DNA of 64,000 nucleotides, taken from the NCBI RefSeq assembly GCF_001984175.1, contig NZ_MTQP01000068.1, positions 434,001 to 498,000 on the forward strand. Reading direction: 5' to 3'. Source of the stretch: Saccharothrix sp. ALI-22-I (lineage in GTDB: Bacteria; Actinomycetota; Actinomycetes; Mycobacteriales; Pseudonocardiaceae). The notes under the pieces are model-generated. The model saw only the letters and a list, made by a program, of their open reading frames with translations. It ran no database searches and had not been told where the DNA came from. Below are positions 50,302 through 61,117 of this stretch, in pieces; positions within the stretch are counted from its first letter, which is position 1, and every line of letters starts with the position of its first letter. Both the position numbers and the translations under genes were made by a program.

Positions 50302-50721
50302 ATGACCATCTTTGACCGCGGTCGAGACCACGCCATCGCTGTGTTCCGGATCGTCGTCGGCGTGCTCTTCATGATGCACGGCGCGCAAAAATTGTTCGGC
50401 ATCCTGGGTGCTCAGAACGGTGCCGTGTCGATCACGTCCTGGCCGGCCGGTCCGGCCGGGCTGATTGAGCTCGTCGGTGGCGCGTTGATCGTCATCGGCC
50501 TCGGCACCAGGGTTGCCGCGTTGATCGCATCCGGTGCGATGGCGTACGCGTACTTCGTGGTCCACCAGCCCGCCGGGCTGCTGCCCATCCAGAACAAGGG
50601 TGAGCTGGCCGCGCTGTACGCGTGGGTGTTCCTGCTGCTGGCGTTCACCGGTCCCGGCGCTTGGGCCGTGGACAAGGTGATCGCCGGCCGCAAGCGGGAA
50701 CAGGCGCTGGTCAACGCATAG
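50302..50721 (+). CDS. DoxX family membrane protein
   Basis: 139 residues, four membrane helices; M-H-G-A-Q-K-L-F-G after helix 1 and G-G-A-L-I-V-I-G-L are family marks. DoxX proteins act in thiol/oxidative stress in mycobacteria; here the role is inferred. ATG 50302 is a single-gene unit ended by a 15-bp hairpin. Confidence 0.9.
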   Translation: MTIFDRGRDHAIAVFRIVVGVLFMMHGAQKLFGILGAQNGAVSITSWPAGPAGLIELVGGALIVIGLGTRVAALIASGAMAYAYFVVHQPAGLLPIQNKGELAALYAWVFLLLAFTGPGAWAVDKVIAGRKREQALVNA

Positions 50722-50733
50722 CAGAGGCAAAAC

Positions 50734-50770
50734 GAGGGCCCGCACCCAGCGGCATTGGGTGCGGGCCCTC
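50734..50770 (+). terminator. terminator after DoxX gene
   Basis: A 15-bp perfect stem (GAGGGCCCGCACCCA / TGGGTGCGGGCCCTC) with a 7-base loop. Confidence 0.88.
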
Positions 50771-50874
50771 ACCTTGTTGCCCTACCGCGAACGCGACCTC
50801 ACACGAGAAGAACCCGGGAATCGCCCCACCAGTAAAACACGACCAACGAAACTTTCGCGCCCCTCAACCACCAC

Positions 50875-50927
50875 GCGGGGTCCGGGGGTAGAGCCCTCCG
50901 GGCGGGGTCCGGGGGTTGCACCCCCGG
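50875..50927. repeat. 27-bp-period direct repeat with hairpin
   Basis: GCGGGGTCCGGGGGT occurs at 50875-50889 and 50902-50916. The second copy continues into the hairpin CCGGGGGT-TGC-ACCCCCGG (50909-50927), downstream of tRNA-Ala on the minus strand, where it may end transcription. Confidence 0.65.
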
Positions 50928-50985
50928 AAAACACGACGAGCGAGGCGGTTCGCGCTTTCCGCGAACACACCTCGCCCAGAGCTCG

Positions 50986-51058
50986 TGGAGACGAGGGGAA
51001 TCGAACCCCTAACCCCCGCCTTGCAAAGGCGGTGCTCTGCCAATTGAGCTACGTCCCC
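50986..51058 (-). tRNA. tRNA-Ala (TGC)
   Basis: 73 nt, CCA not encoded. The anticodon loop TTTGCAA on a CCGCC/GGCGG stem and the 5' half GGGGACGTAGCTCAATTGG identify alanine. It is paired with tRNA-Ile as in other actinobacterial gyrA regions. Confidence 0.96.
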
Positions 51059-51091
51059 TCACGGGGGCGGCAGATGAACCGCCCTCGCGGG

Positions 51092-51211
51092 TCAGTCGGT
51101 GGGAGCAGTGGCCTCGCGCCACAGGTCCGCGTCGGCCTTCGCCGAGCGGTTGCGCTTGACGAAGAACAGTACCGCACCGGCGACTGCGACAAGTGCGATG
51201 ATCTTCTTCAC
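51092..51211 (-). CDS. DLW-39 family small protein
   Basis: 39 residues from GTG 51211, with AGAGGGGA upstream; too short for most gene finders. It begins M-K-K-I-I-A-L-V with one hydrophobic helix, then K-R-N-R-S-A-K and the family triplet D29-L30-W31, ending E-A-T-A-P-T-D. Exactly 39 residues as the family name states. It lies between tRNA-Ile and tRNA-Ala. Function is unknown. Confidence 0.9.
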   Translation of the reverse strand: MKKIIALVAVAGAVLFFVKRNRSAKADADLWREATAPTD

Positions 51212-51246
51212 GGCGATTCCCCTCTGCAACACCTGTGAACTTCCGG

Positions 51247-51320
51247 TGGGCCTAGGAGGACTCGAACCTCCGACCTCTTCGTTATCAGCGAAGCGCTCTA
51301 ACCGTCTGAGCTATAGGCCC
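51247..51320 (-). tRNA. tRNA-Ile (GAT)
   Basis: 74 nt, no encoded CCA. The 5' half GGGCCTATAGCTCAGACGG and anticodon loop CTGATAA identify isoleucine GAT. Confidence 0.96.
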
Positions 51321-51383
51321 TCGGGGCAACGACGGCAAGACTACAGCACTTCCCGTCGCGGCCCCAAATCGGGTGGTCCTTGA

Positions 51384-52307
51384 TCACTCCCGCTCGGACA
51401 AGGTCAGTTCGAGGCCCCCGGCAAGATCAGCGGAAACGTTGTAGACGAACGATCCGACGGTCGCCAGAGCGGTGAACAACACGATGTTCACCGCGCCCAC
51501 GATCGCCGCCACGCCGAACACGCGACCGGCGCTGATCAACGGGTCACCACTGGGCTCGTTGCCCTGCAGCAGGTCGTTCGCAGTGTTGTTGATCTTGTCC
51601 CACACGCCCATGCCGTTCAGCACGCCGTACAGCACGCCGACCGCCACCAGCCACACGAAGAACAGCGCGACGCTCAACACGAGCGCGAGCTTCAACACCG
51701 ACCACGGATCGACCCGCTTCACCTGCAGGCTGGCCCGACGCGGACCCCGCCCCGGACGGCGGGCCGACGGCGCGGCGGCCGGACGACCGGTCGCGCCACC
51801 CAGGTTCACCTGCGTCCGGCCCCCGCCCGGCGCGCTCTGGGCGGCGGCCGGCGCGGCCGCGCCGGGCGCCACCGGTCGGGCCACCGCCACCGTGTCCGGG
51901 TCGTTGGACGGGTACGAGGGCTGCGACGCCTCGCCCGTCGGCTGTTCCGGCGCGGACACCAGGTCGGCGGGACCGACCTGCTGCGCCTCGCCGTACTGGT
52001 TGTCGCTGGTCACGCGCTGCCACGGTGGCGGCGCGGCGACGTGGTGGCCTTCGTTCTCGGCGGCCGCCTTGTCGACCTTCTCGGTCTTGTCGCCCTCGTC
52101 CGCCTTGTCGGCTGCTTTCGCACCGGCTGCTTTCGCACCGGCTGCTTTCGCACCGGCCGGGGGCGTCCCGGGCTGCTCGGACGCCCCCGAGGCGCCGACC
52201 GCCGGCTGCTCGGCGCCGGACGGTTTGGCGCCGGACGCCGGTGTCGGCTCGGCACCTGGCCGGGTGATCACCGCGGTCTTATCCTCTGGCTTCTCGGGTG
52301 GAGTCAC
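51384..52307 (-). CDS. DUF3566 membrane protein
   Basis: 307 residues from GTG 52307. An Ala/Pro/Lys-rich cytoplasmic region (1-about 195) with three A-G-A-K-A units is followed by the DUF3566 domain. That domain has R-V-D-P-W-S-V-L-K, two membrane helices and a final G-S-F-V-Y-N. It is the constant neighbour of gyrA (Rv0007 in M. tuberculosis); function unknown. It starts 26 bases after the gyrA stop, so it is likely in the gyr operon. Confidence 0.9.
   Translation of the reverse strand: MTPPEKPEDKTAVITRPGAEPTPASGAKPSGAEQPAVGASGASEQPGTPPAGAKAAGAKAAGAKAADKADEGDKTEKVDKAAAENEGHHVAAPPPWQRVTSDNQYGEAQQVGPADLVSAPEQPTGEASQPSYPSNDPDTVAVARPVAPGAAAPAAAQSAPGGGRTQVNLGGATGRPAAAPSARRPGRGPRRASLQVKRVDPWSVLKLALVLSVALFFVWLVAVGVLYGVLNGMGVWDKINNTANDLLQGNEPSGDPLISAGRVFGVAAIVGAVNIVLFTALATVGSFVYNVSADLAGGLELTLSERE
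52111..52155. repeat. 15-bp tandem repeat, three exact copies
   Basis: GCTGCTTTCGCACCG at 52111, 52126 and 52141, in frame within the DUF3566 gene. A likely length-variable site. Confidence 0.9.
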
Positions 52308-52333
52308 GAGCTGTCCCTCAACCTCTCGTTGCG

Positions 52334-54895
<2,562 letters not shown>

Positions 54896-54927
54896 AGTTC
54901 TACTTCCTTAAAGGCCGGGGAGAGGGA

Positions 54928-56898
54928 TCAGACGTCGAGGAACCGCACGCCCTTGGCGTTGCGGGTGATGAACGACCGACGGGCTTCCACGTCCTCGCCC
55001 ATCAGCACGCTGAACAGCTCGTCGGCCGTCGCGGCGTCGTCCATGGTCACCTGCAACAACACCCGGTGGGCCGGGTCCATCGTGGTCTCCCACAGCTCCG
55101 AGGCGTTCATCTCGCCGAGGCCCTTGTAGCGCTGGATGTTGTCTTCCTTGCCGATCTTCTTGCCCGCCGCGAGGCCCGCCGTGATGAGGCCGTCGCGCTC
55201 GCGGTCGGAGTAGGCGTACTCCGGGTCCGTCCGCTGCCACTTGATCTTGTACAGCGGCGGCTGCGCGAGGTACACGTGGCCGTGCTCGATCAGCGGGCGC
55301 ATGAAGCGGAACAGCAGGGTCAGCAGCAGGGTCCGGATGTGCTGGCCGTCCACGTCGGCGTCGGCCATCAGCACGATCTTGTGGTAGCGCAGCTTCGACA
55401 GGTCGAAGTCCTCGTGGATGCCCGTGCCGAACGCCGTGATCAGCGACTGGACCTCGGTGTTCTTCAGCACGCGGTCGATGCGCGCCTTCTCCACGTTGAT
55501 GATCTTGCCCCGGATCGGCAGGATCGCCTGGAACATGGAGTCCCGGCCCTCCTTGGCCGAGCCGCCCGCGGAGTCGCCCTCCACGACGTAGATCTCGCAC
55601 TCCTCCGGGTTGGTGGAGCGGCAGTCCTTGAGCTTGCCGGGCAGGCCACCGATGTCGAGCGCGCCCTTGCGGCGGACCAGCTCGCGGGCCTTGCGGGCGG
55701 CGATGCGGGCCTGTGCCGACGACACCGACTTGGTGACGATCATCTTGGCCTCGTTCGGGTGGCGCTCGAACCAGTCGGCCAGGTGCTCGTTGGTGGACTT
55801 CTGCACGAACGACTTGGCCTCGCTGTTGCCCAGCTTGGTCTTCGTCTGGCCCTCGAACTGGGGCTCCTTGAGCTTGACCGAGATGATCGCGGCCAGGCCC
55901 TCGCGGATGTCGTCGCCGGTGAGGTTGGTGTCCTTCTCCTTGAGCAGCTTCTTGTCGCGCGCGTACTCGTTGACCACGCGGGTCAGCGCGGCGCGGAAGC
56001 CCTCTTCGTGGGTGCCGCCCTCGTGGGTGTTGATCGTGTTGGCGAACGTGTACACCGACGGCGTGTAGCCGGTGTTCCACTGCATCGCCACCTCGACCTC
56101 GAGGTTTTCACCCTTGGCCTCGAACGAAACGACCTTCTGGTGCACGGGCTCGCGGGTGTGGTTGATGTGGCGGACGAAGTCCTCCAGGCCACCCGGGTAG
56201 AAGAACGTCCGCTCGCGCACGGCCACGACGTGACCCTCGGCGTCGGCTTCGACGTCCTCGTCCGGCACGCGCTCGTCGCGCAGGATGATCGTGAGGCCCT
56301 TGTTGAGGAAGGCCATCTCCTGGAGGCGGCGCGAGATCGTCTCGAGGTTGTACTCGGTGGTCTCGAAGATCTCCGGGTCGGCCCAGAACGTGATGGACGT
56401 GCCGGTCTCGTCGGTCGGCTCGCCCTTGCGCAGCTCGTGCGCGGGCTTGGTGCCCTCGTAGCGCTGGTTCCACGTGAAACCCTGGCGCTTGACCTCGACG
56501 TCGACCGCAGTGGACAGCGCGTTCACCACGGAGATGCCGACGCCGTGCAGGCCGCCGGACACCGCGTAGGAGTCGCTGTCGAACTTGCCGCCTGCGTGGA
56601 GGGTGGTGAGCACCACCTCCAGCGTCGGCTTCTTCTCGACGGGGTGGATGTCGATCGGGATACCGCGACCGTCGTCGATGACCCGGACACCGCCGTTGGC
56701 CAGCAGCGTCACGTCGACGACCGTCGCGTAGCCGGCCATGGCCTCGTCGACCGAGTTGTCCACGACCTCCGTGATCAGGTGGTGCAGACCGCGCTCGCCG
56801 GTCGACCCGATGTACATGCCGGGCCGCTTGCGCACCGCCTCCAAACCCTCGAGGACGGTGATCGAAGACGCGCTGTACTCATTCTTCTTGGCTGCCAC
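54928..56898 (-). CDS. gyrB: DNA gyrase subunit B
   Basis: 656 residues. The GHKL ATPase starts R-K-R-P-G-M-Y-I-G-S-T, with E-V-V-D-N-S-V-D-E-A and G-G-L-H-G-V-G. The TOPRIM domain has E-G-D-S-A-G-G, P-I-R-G-K-I-I-N-V and the metal motif D-A-D-V-D-G. GTG 56898 follows GAGGAGA. The 237-base leader between it and DUF721 carries a short hairpin and probably the gyr promoter. Confidence 0.98.
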   Translation of the reverse strand: MAAKKNEYSASSITVLEGLEAVRKRPGMYIGSTGERGLHHLITEVVDNSVDEAMAGYATVVDVTLLANGGVRVIDDGRGIPIDIHPVEKKPTLEVVLTTLHAGGKFDSDSYAVSGGLHGVGISVVNALSTAVDVEVKRQGFTWNQRYEGTKPAHELRKGEPTDETGTSITFWADPEIFETTEYNLETISRRLQEMAFLNKGLTIILRDERVPDEDVEADAEGHVVAVRERTFFYPGGLEDFVRHINHTREPVHQKVVSFEAKGENLEVEVAMQWNTGYTPSVYTFANTINTHEGGTHEEGFRAALTRVVNEYARDKKLLKEKDTNLTGDDIREGLAAIISVKLKEPQFEGQTKTKLGNSEAKSFVQKSTNEHLADWFERHPNEAKMIVTKSVSSAQARIAARKARELVRRKGALDIGGLPGKLKDCRSTNPEECEIYVVEGDSAGGSAKEGRDSMFQAILPIRGKIINVEKARIDRVLKNTEVQSLITAFGTGIHEDFDLSKLRYHKIVLMADADVDGQHIRTLLLTLLFRFMRPLIEHGHVYLAQPPLYKIKWQRTDPEYAYSDRERDGLITAGLAAGKKIGKEDNIQRYKGLGEMNASELWETTMDPAHRVLLQVTMDDAATADELFSVLMGEDVEARRSFITRNAKGVRFLDV

Positions 56899-57135
56899 GG
56901 GCTCGGTGTCTCCTCAGACTTCTAGCGACTGCGATCGTCGCCTGGCGACGCTGGGGTCACGCTACCCCTCAATCCTACCGGGGCAGCGGCCCAGAAACCC
57001 ACCAAGGACACCCCTGGTTTGCTCACAGGCGGCCCAAAGTGAATGAAGATGGGTGCCGACCGCCGCTCACGGGGTCAAAATCGCCTGGTGGGCGCTCACC
57101 GCGCCACAGAATCGCCGCTGCGGCCCTGGCGCGAG

Positions 57136-57762
57136 TCACCCGTAGGTGTCACGTGGCCCGCGACCTGGCGCGTGCCTGGGGCCGAAGCGCCAGTTGGGGG
57201 CCGCTGGCCCCTGCACCTTCAACTTCTTCACCACGTTGTCGCCGACGCCGGCCGCGATGCGCTTGAGCAGCTCCCGCTGGAGCAGCCGGAGCTGGGTGGC
57301 CCACGCCGTCGAGTCGGCCTGCACGGTCAGTTCACCGTCACTGAACGCAACCGGCTGCGCGTGTTCGGCCACGTCCTCGCCGACCAGTTTCGCCCACCGG
57401 CCGAACACCTGACCGCCCGCCAGGCGCTCGGTCCAACCGCGGTCGGCGGCGATCCGGGAGGCCAGTCGACCCAGGGGCTGCGGGTCCCGGTCGTCCGGTC
57501 CGGCGCTCGACCAACGACGTCGGCGACGACGGCCGGTGGCAGCCGGCGCACCCTTGCGGACACCCCGCGCACCACGTTGCTTGGCCGAGGTGCGGGCGGC
57601 GGCAAGAGCGGCCCGTGCGAGGTCCGCCCCCGTCAATCCACCCTGTTCAGCGACTTCAGGTGTGGATATGTCCCGCACTGTGGACGAGTTATCCACACCA
57701 TCCACAGGGTTGTCCCCAGATGTGGATCCGGTCACACTCGTTTGGCGCAGCTCGTCAGACAC
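57136..57762 (-). CDS. DUF721 (DciA-like) protein
   Basis: 208 residues from GTG 57762, six bases after GGGGAGG; the longer frame reaches into recF. The Arg-rich stretch G-R-R-R-R-R-R precedes the DUF721 domain, which ends V-V-K-K-L-K-V-Q-G-P. DUF721 is the DciA domain, the helicase loader in bacteria without DnaC; the actinobacterial protein (Rv0004-like) is a shorter, divergent form. It overlaps the recF stop by 8 bases. The 5' coding part carries six DnaA-box-like sequences. Confidence 0.88.
   Translation of the reverse strand: MSDELRQTSVTGSTSGDNPVDGVDNSSTVRDISTPEVAEQGGLTGADLARAALAAARTSAKQRGARGVRKGAPAATGRRRRRRWSSAGPDDRDPQPLGRLASRIAADRGWTERLAGGQVFGRWAKLVGEDVAEHAQPVAFSDGELTVQADSTAWATQLRLLQRELLKRIAAGVGDNVVKKLKVQGPAAPNWRFGPRHAPGRGPRDTYG
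57661..57729. other. cluster of DnaA-box-like 9-mers within DUF721 gene
   Basis: TGTGGATAT (57661), TGTGGACGA (57679), TTATCCACA (57689, exact), CCATCCACA (57698), TTGTCCCCA (57710) and TGTGGATCC (57721), in both orientations, within 69 bases. Confidence 0.7.
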
Positions 57763-58870
57763 GACGCACCTCCCCGTCACGGACGTCGAAACGCAGCCCG
57801 TCCAGCTCCTCGGGCACGTCCTCGGCGACCGCCGCCGTGATCAACACCTGCTCCGCGCCGGCCGCCACCTTGGCCAGTTGACGACGTCGGCCGCGGTCGA
57901 GTTCGGCGAACACATCGTCCAGCACGAGCACCGGTTCGGCCCCCTCGACACGCAGCAACTCGTACCCGCCCAGACGAAGGGCCAGGGCGAAGGACCATGA
58001 CTCTCCGTGACTGGCGTAGCCCTTCGCGGGCAGGTCACCGAGCGCCAGGTCGAGGTCGTCGCGGTGCGGCCCGACCAGGCACACGCCCCGTTCGATCTCC
58101 TGCCCGCGCACCCGGTGCAGCTCGGCCAGCAACGCGTCCTCCAGCACCTCCCGGTCGTGCGCCTCCGGGAACGCCTCGCCCAGGCTCGACCGGTACGCGA
58201 TCCGCGCGGGCCGCGACTCCGGCGCCACCTCCGCGTACGCCGCGGCCACGTGCGGCGCGATGTCCGCGACCAGGTCCAGCCGCGCGGCCAGCAGCTCCGC
58301 GCCGTGCCGGGCCAGGTGCCCGTCCCACACGTCGAGCGTGCTGATGTCGGCGTTGCGCGACGCACGCACGCTCTTGAGCAACGCGCCCCGCTGCTTGAGC
58401 ACCCGTTCGTAGTCGCTGCGCACACCGGCGTAACGCGGAGCGCGCGTCGTCAGCAACTCGTCCAGCAACCGCCGCCGCTCGCCGGGGTCGCCGCGCACCA
58501 GCGCCAGGTCCTCCGGCGCGAACAGCACCGTGCGCAGGATGCCCAGCACGTCACGCGGGCGCGGCACCGGGCCGCGGTTGATCCGCGCCCGGTTCGCCTT
58601 GCCCGGCGTGATCTCCAGCTCGACCAGCAGCTCGCGCCCCTCGTTCACCACCGCCGTGCGGACCACCGCGCGGGACGCGCCGTGCCGGATCAGCGGCGCG
58701 TCCGTGGCCACCCGGTGCGAACCCAGGGTGGCCACGTACCCGAGCGCCTCGACCAGGTTCGTCTTGCCCTGGCCGTTGCGCCCGACCAGCACGCTCACAC
58801 CCGGCTCGAACACCAGGTCCGCGTGCTCCCACGACCTGAAGTCGGTGACTTGCAGGTGCCGCACGTACAA
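57755..58870 (-). CDS. recF: DNA replication and repair protein RecF
   Basis: 371 residues from TTG 58870 (M-Y-V-R-H-L-Q-V-T-D-F-R-S-W); RecF N-termini fix this rare start, although a GTG two codons later is possible. Walker A is G30-R-N-G-Q-G-K-T37, and Walker B with signature lies in V-L-V-L-D-D-V-F-A-E-L-D. It loads RecA at gaps with RecO and RecR. It follows gnd by 4 bases. Confidence 0.95.
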   Translation of the reverse strand: MYVRHLQVTDFRSWEHADLVFEPGVSVLVGRNGQGKTNLVEALGYVATLGSHRVATDAPLIRHGASRAVVRTAVVNEGRELLVELEITPGKANRARINRGPVPRPRDVLGILRTVLFAPEDLALVRGDPGERRRLLDELLTTRAPRYAGVRSDYERVLKQRGALLKSVRASRNADISTLDVWDGHLARHGAELLAARLDLVADIAPHVAAAYAEVAPESRPARIAYRSSLGEAFPEAHDREVLEDALLAELHRVRGQEIERGVCLVGPHRDDLDLALGDLPAKGYASHGESWSFALALRLGGYELLRVEGAEPVLVLDDVFAELDRGRRRQLAKVAAGAEQVLITAAVAEDVPEELDGLRFDVRDGEVRRV

Positions 58871-58874
58871 CGGG

Positions 58875-59789
58875 TCAGCTCTGGGTCGTGCCGGAACCGG
58901 ACGAAGGACCCGCGGTCTGCACGGCGTGCCCACCGAACTGGTTGCGCAGCGCCGCGACCGCCCGCATGGCGGGTGAGTCGTCCTGGCGGGAGGCGAACCG
59001 GGCGAACAGCGCGGCGGAGATCACCGGCGCCGGCACGGCGTGCTTGATCGCTTCCTCGACGGTCCACCGGCCCTCGCCGGAGTCCTCGACGTGACCGCGC
59101 AGGTCGTCCAGCTCCGGGTCCGAGTCCAGCGCGCGGACCAGCAGGTCCAGCAGCCACGAGCGGACCACGGTGCCGCGCTGCCACGCCTTGATCGTGGCCG
59201 GCACGTTCTCCACCAGCTTCGAGGCCTCCAGCAGTTCGAAGCCCTCGGCGTAGGCCTGCATCAGGCCGTACTCGATGCCGTTGTGGACCATCTTCGCGAA
59301 GTGACCCGCGCCGGTCGAGCCCGCGTGCGCGAAGCCCTCCTCGCGCGGACCCTCCGGGCGCAGCGCGTCGAAGATCGGCATGGCGCGCTCGATGTGCTCG
59401 GCGTCGCCGCCGACCATCAGGCCGTAGCCGTTCTCCAGGCCCCACACGCCACCGGACACGCCGGCGTCCATGTAGCCGATGCCCTTGTCGGCCAACGCCT
59501 TGGCGTTGATCTCGTCATCGGTGAAGCGCGAGTTGCCGCCGTCGATCACCAGGTCGCCCGGCTCCAGCAGGTCGCCGAGATCGGCGATGGTCTGCCGGGT
59601 GATGTCACCGGCGGGCACCATGACCCACACCAGGCGCGGTGCGGTCAGCTTGCCGACCATGTCGGCGAGCGAGTCGGCATCGGTGACTTCGGGGTTGCGG
59701 TCGTAGCCGACCACATCGTGCCCAGCGCGGCGGATCCGCTCGCGCATGTTGAAGCCCATCTTGCCGAGGCCGACGAGTCCGAGCTGCAC
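58875..59789 (-). CDS. gnd: 6-phosphogluconate dehydrogenase (decarboxylating), short form
   Basis: 304 residues from GTG 59789. The dinucleotide loop is G-L-V-G-L-G-K-M-G, followed by V-I-D-G-G-N-S, G-V-S-G-G-V-W-G and the catalytic K-M-V-H-N-G-I-E. The short, often NAD-preferring type produces ribulose-5-phosphate. It sits between dnaN and recF, a common streptomycete and Pseudonocardiaceae insertion absent in mycobacteria. Confidence 0.95.
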   Translation of the reverse strand: MQLGLVGLGKMGFNMRERIRRAGHDVVGYDRNPEVTDADSLADMVGKLTAPRLVWVMVPAGDITRQTIADLGDLLEPGDLVIDGGNSRFTDDEINAKALADKGIGYMDAGVSGGVWGLENGYGLMVGGDAEHIERAMPIFDALRPEGPREEGFAHAGSTGAGHFAKMVHNGIEYGLMQAYAEGFELLEASKLVENVPATIKAWQRGTVVRSWLLDLLVRALDSDPELDDLRGHVEDSGEGRWTVEEAIKHAVPAPVISAALFARFASRQDDSPAMRAVAALRNQFGGHAVQTAGPSSGSGTTQS

Positions 59790-59834
59790 GGTCGTTCCTC
59801 TTCCCTGACGTCTGTGGTCGTCGATCTTTGTCGA

Positions 59835-60971
59835 TCAGCCGGGCAGGCGCACGGGCATCAGCAGGTAGAGGTAGCCCGGCGCCACGTTCCCATCCTCGTC
59901 CACCGGCTTGAGCAATGCGGGCCGACTGGGTGTGGTGAAGGACAAGTGTGCCCTCGGCGTGCGGACGGCCTGGAGGCCCTCCAGGAGGTACGTCGGGTTG
60001 AACGCGATGGTCACCGCGTCACCGGTGTAGTCGACCGGGAGCTCTTCCTCGGCGCTGCCCTCGTCGTCGCCGCCCGCGGACAGGCGCAGGCTGCTGTCCA
60101 CGAACTCCAACCGGACCTGCGTGCCGCGTTCGGCGACCAGCGACACCCGCTTGATCGCCTGCACCAGCGCGTCGACCTCGATGATCGCGGCGGCCGAGTG
60201 CTCGGTGGGCAGCAGCTGGCGGTACTTCGGGAAGTCCGCGTCGAGCAGCCGGGTGGTCGTGCGGCGGCCCGTGCCGGACAGGCCGAGCAGACCGTCGTTG
60301 GCGGCCAGCGAGAGCTCGATCTTCGCGCCGGACGCGCCGAGCGTCTTCGCGGAGTCGTTGAGGGTCTTGGCCGGGACGAGCACGGCGACCTCGCCGAGGG
60401 ACTCGTTCGGCTCCCACGGGAACTCGCGCATGGCGAGCCGGAAGCGGTCGGTCGCGACGAGGGTCACCTTGCCCTCGCCGATCTCCAGCCGGACGCCGGT
60501 CAGCATCGGCAGCGTGTCGTCCTTGCCGGCCGCGACGGCGACCTGGGCGACGGCCTCGCCGAAGATCTCGCCCGGGAGCTCACCGGCCAGCTGCGGCATG
60601 GACGGCAGCTGCGGGTAGTCCTCGACCGGCATGGTCGGCAGGCTGAAGCGGGCGCTGCCGCAGGAGATCGTCATCCGGGAGCCGTCGACCGCGATCTCGA
60701 CCGGGTGGTTGGGCAGGGCTTTGGTGATGTCGGCCAGCAGGCGGCCGGAGACCAGCGCCTTGCCGCCGTCGGCGATGGTGGCCGGGACGCCGCACTGGGC
60801 GGACACCTCGTAGTCGAAACCGGAGACCGTCAGCGCCTCGCCGGAGCCGTCCTCCGCCCCGGCGTCGAGCAGGACGCCACCGAGCACCGGGACAGGCGGC
60901 CTGGACGGCAGGCTGCGGGCGACCCAGGCGACGGCGTCGGCCAGGCCGTCGCGCTCGACGCGGATCTTCAT
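59835..60971 (-). CDS. dnaN: DNA polymerase III beta sliding clamp
   Basis: 378 residues from ATG 60971 with GGAAGGA upstream; the longer open frame is noncoding. Three clamp domains are evident, with the C-terminal L-L-M-P-V-R-L-P. It forms the ring that tethers polymerase III. It is followed by gnd after 45 bases. The oriC region lies upstream. Confidence 0.97.
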   Translation of the reverse strand: MKIRVERDGLADAVAWVARSLPSRPPVPVLGGVLLDAGAEDGSGEALTVSGFDYEVSAQCGVPATIADGGKALVSGRLLADITKALPNHPVEIAVDGSRMTISCGSARFSLPTMPVEDYPQLPSMPQLAGELPGEIFGEAVAQVAVAAGKDDTLPMLTGVRLEIGEGKVTLVATDRFRLAMREFPWEPNESLGEVAVLVPAKTLNDSAKTLGASGAKIELSLAANDGLLGLSGTGRRTTTRLLDADFPKYRQLLPTEHSAAAIIEVDALVQAIKRVSLVAERGTQVRLEFVDSSLRLSAGGDDEGSAEEELPVDYTGDAVTIAFNPTYLLEGLQAVRTPRAHLSFTTPSRPALLKPVDEDGNVAPGYLYLLMPVRLPG

Positions 60972-61117
60972 GAGGCGTCCTTCCTCAAGTCGGCATGACC
61001 GACAACAGCTGCGTTGCGGTGGGGTTGGGAGCCGCGTCCCTCGCCGGATCTTCCGACCCTCGGCGCGGAGGCTCCCCACCGTAGAGCGTCGGGGCGTGCT
61101 TCGTCACCTCGGGGCCA

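Noticed and set aside
56899..57135. Possible riboswitch or leader peptide before gyrB
   Set aside because: A short hairpin exists, but no known riboswitch pattern or small coding frame with a ribosome site is evident.
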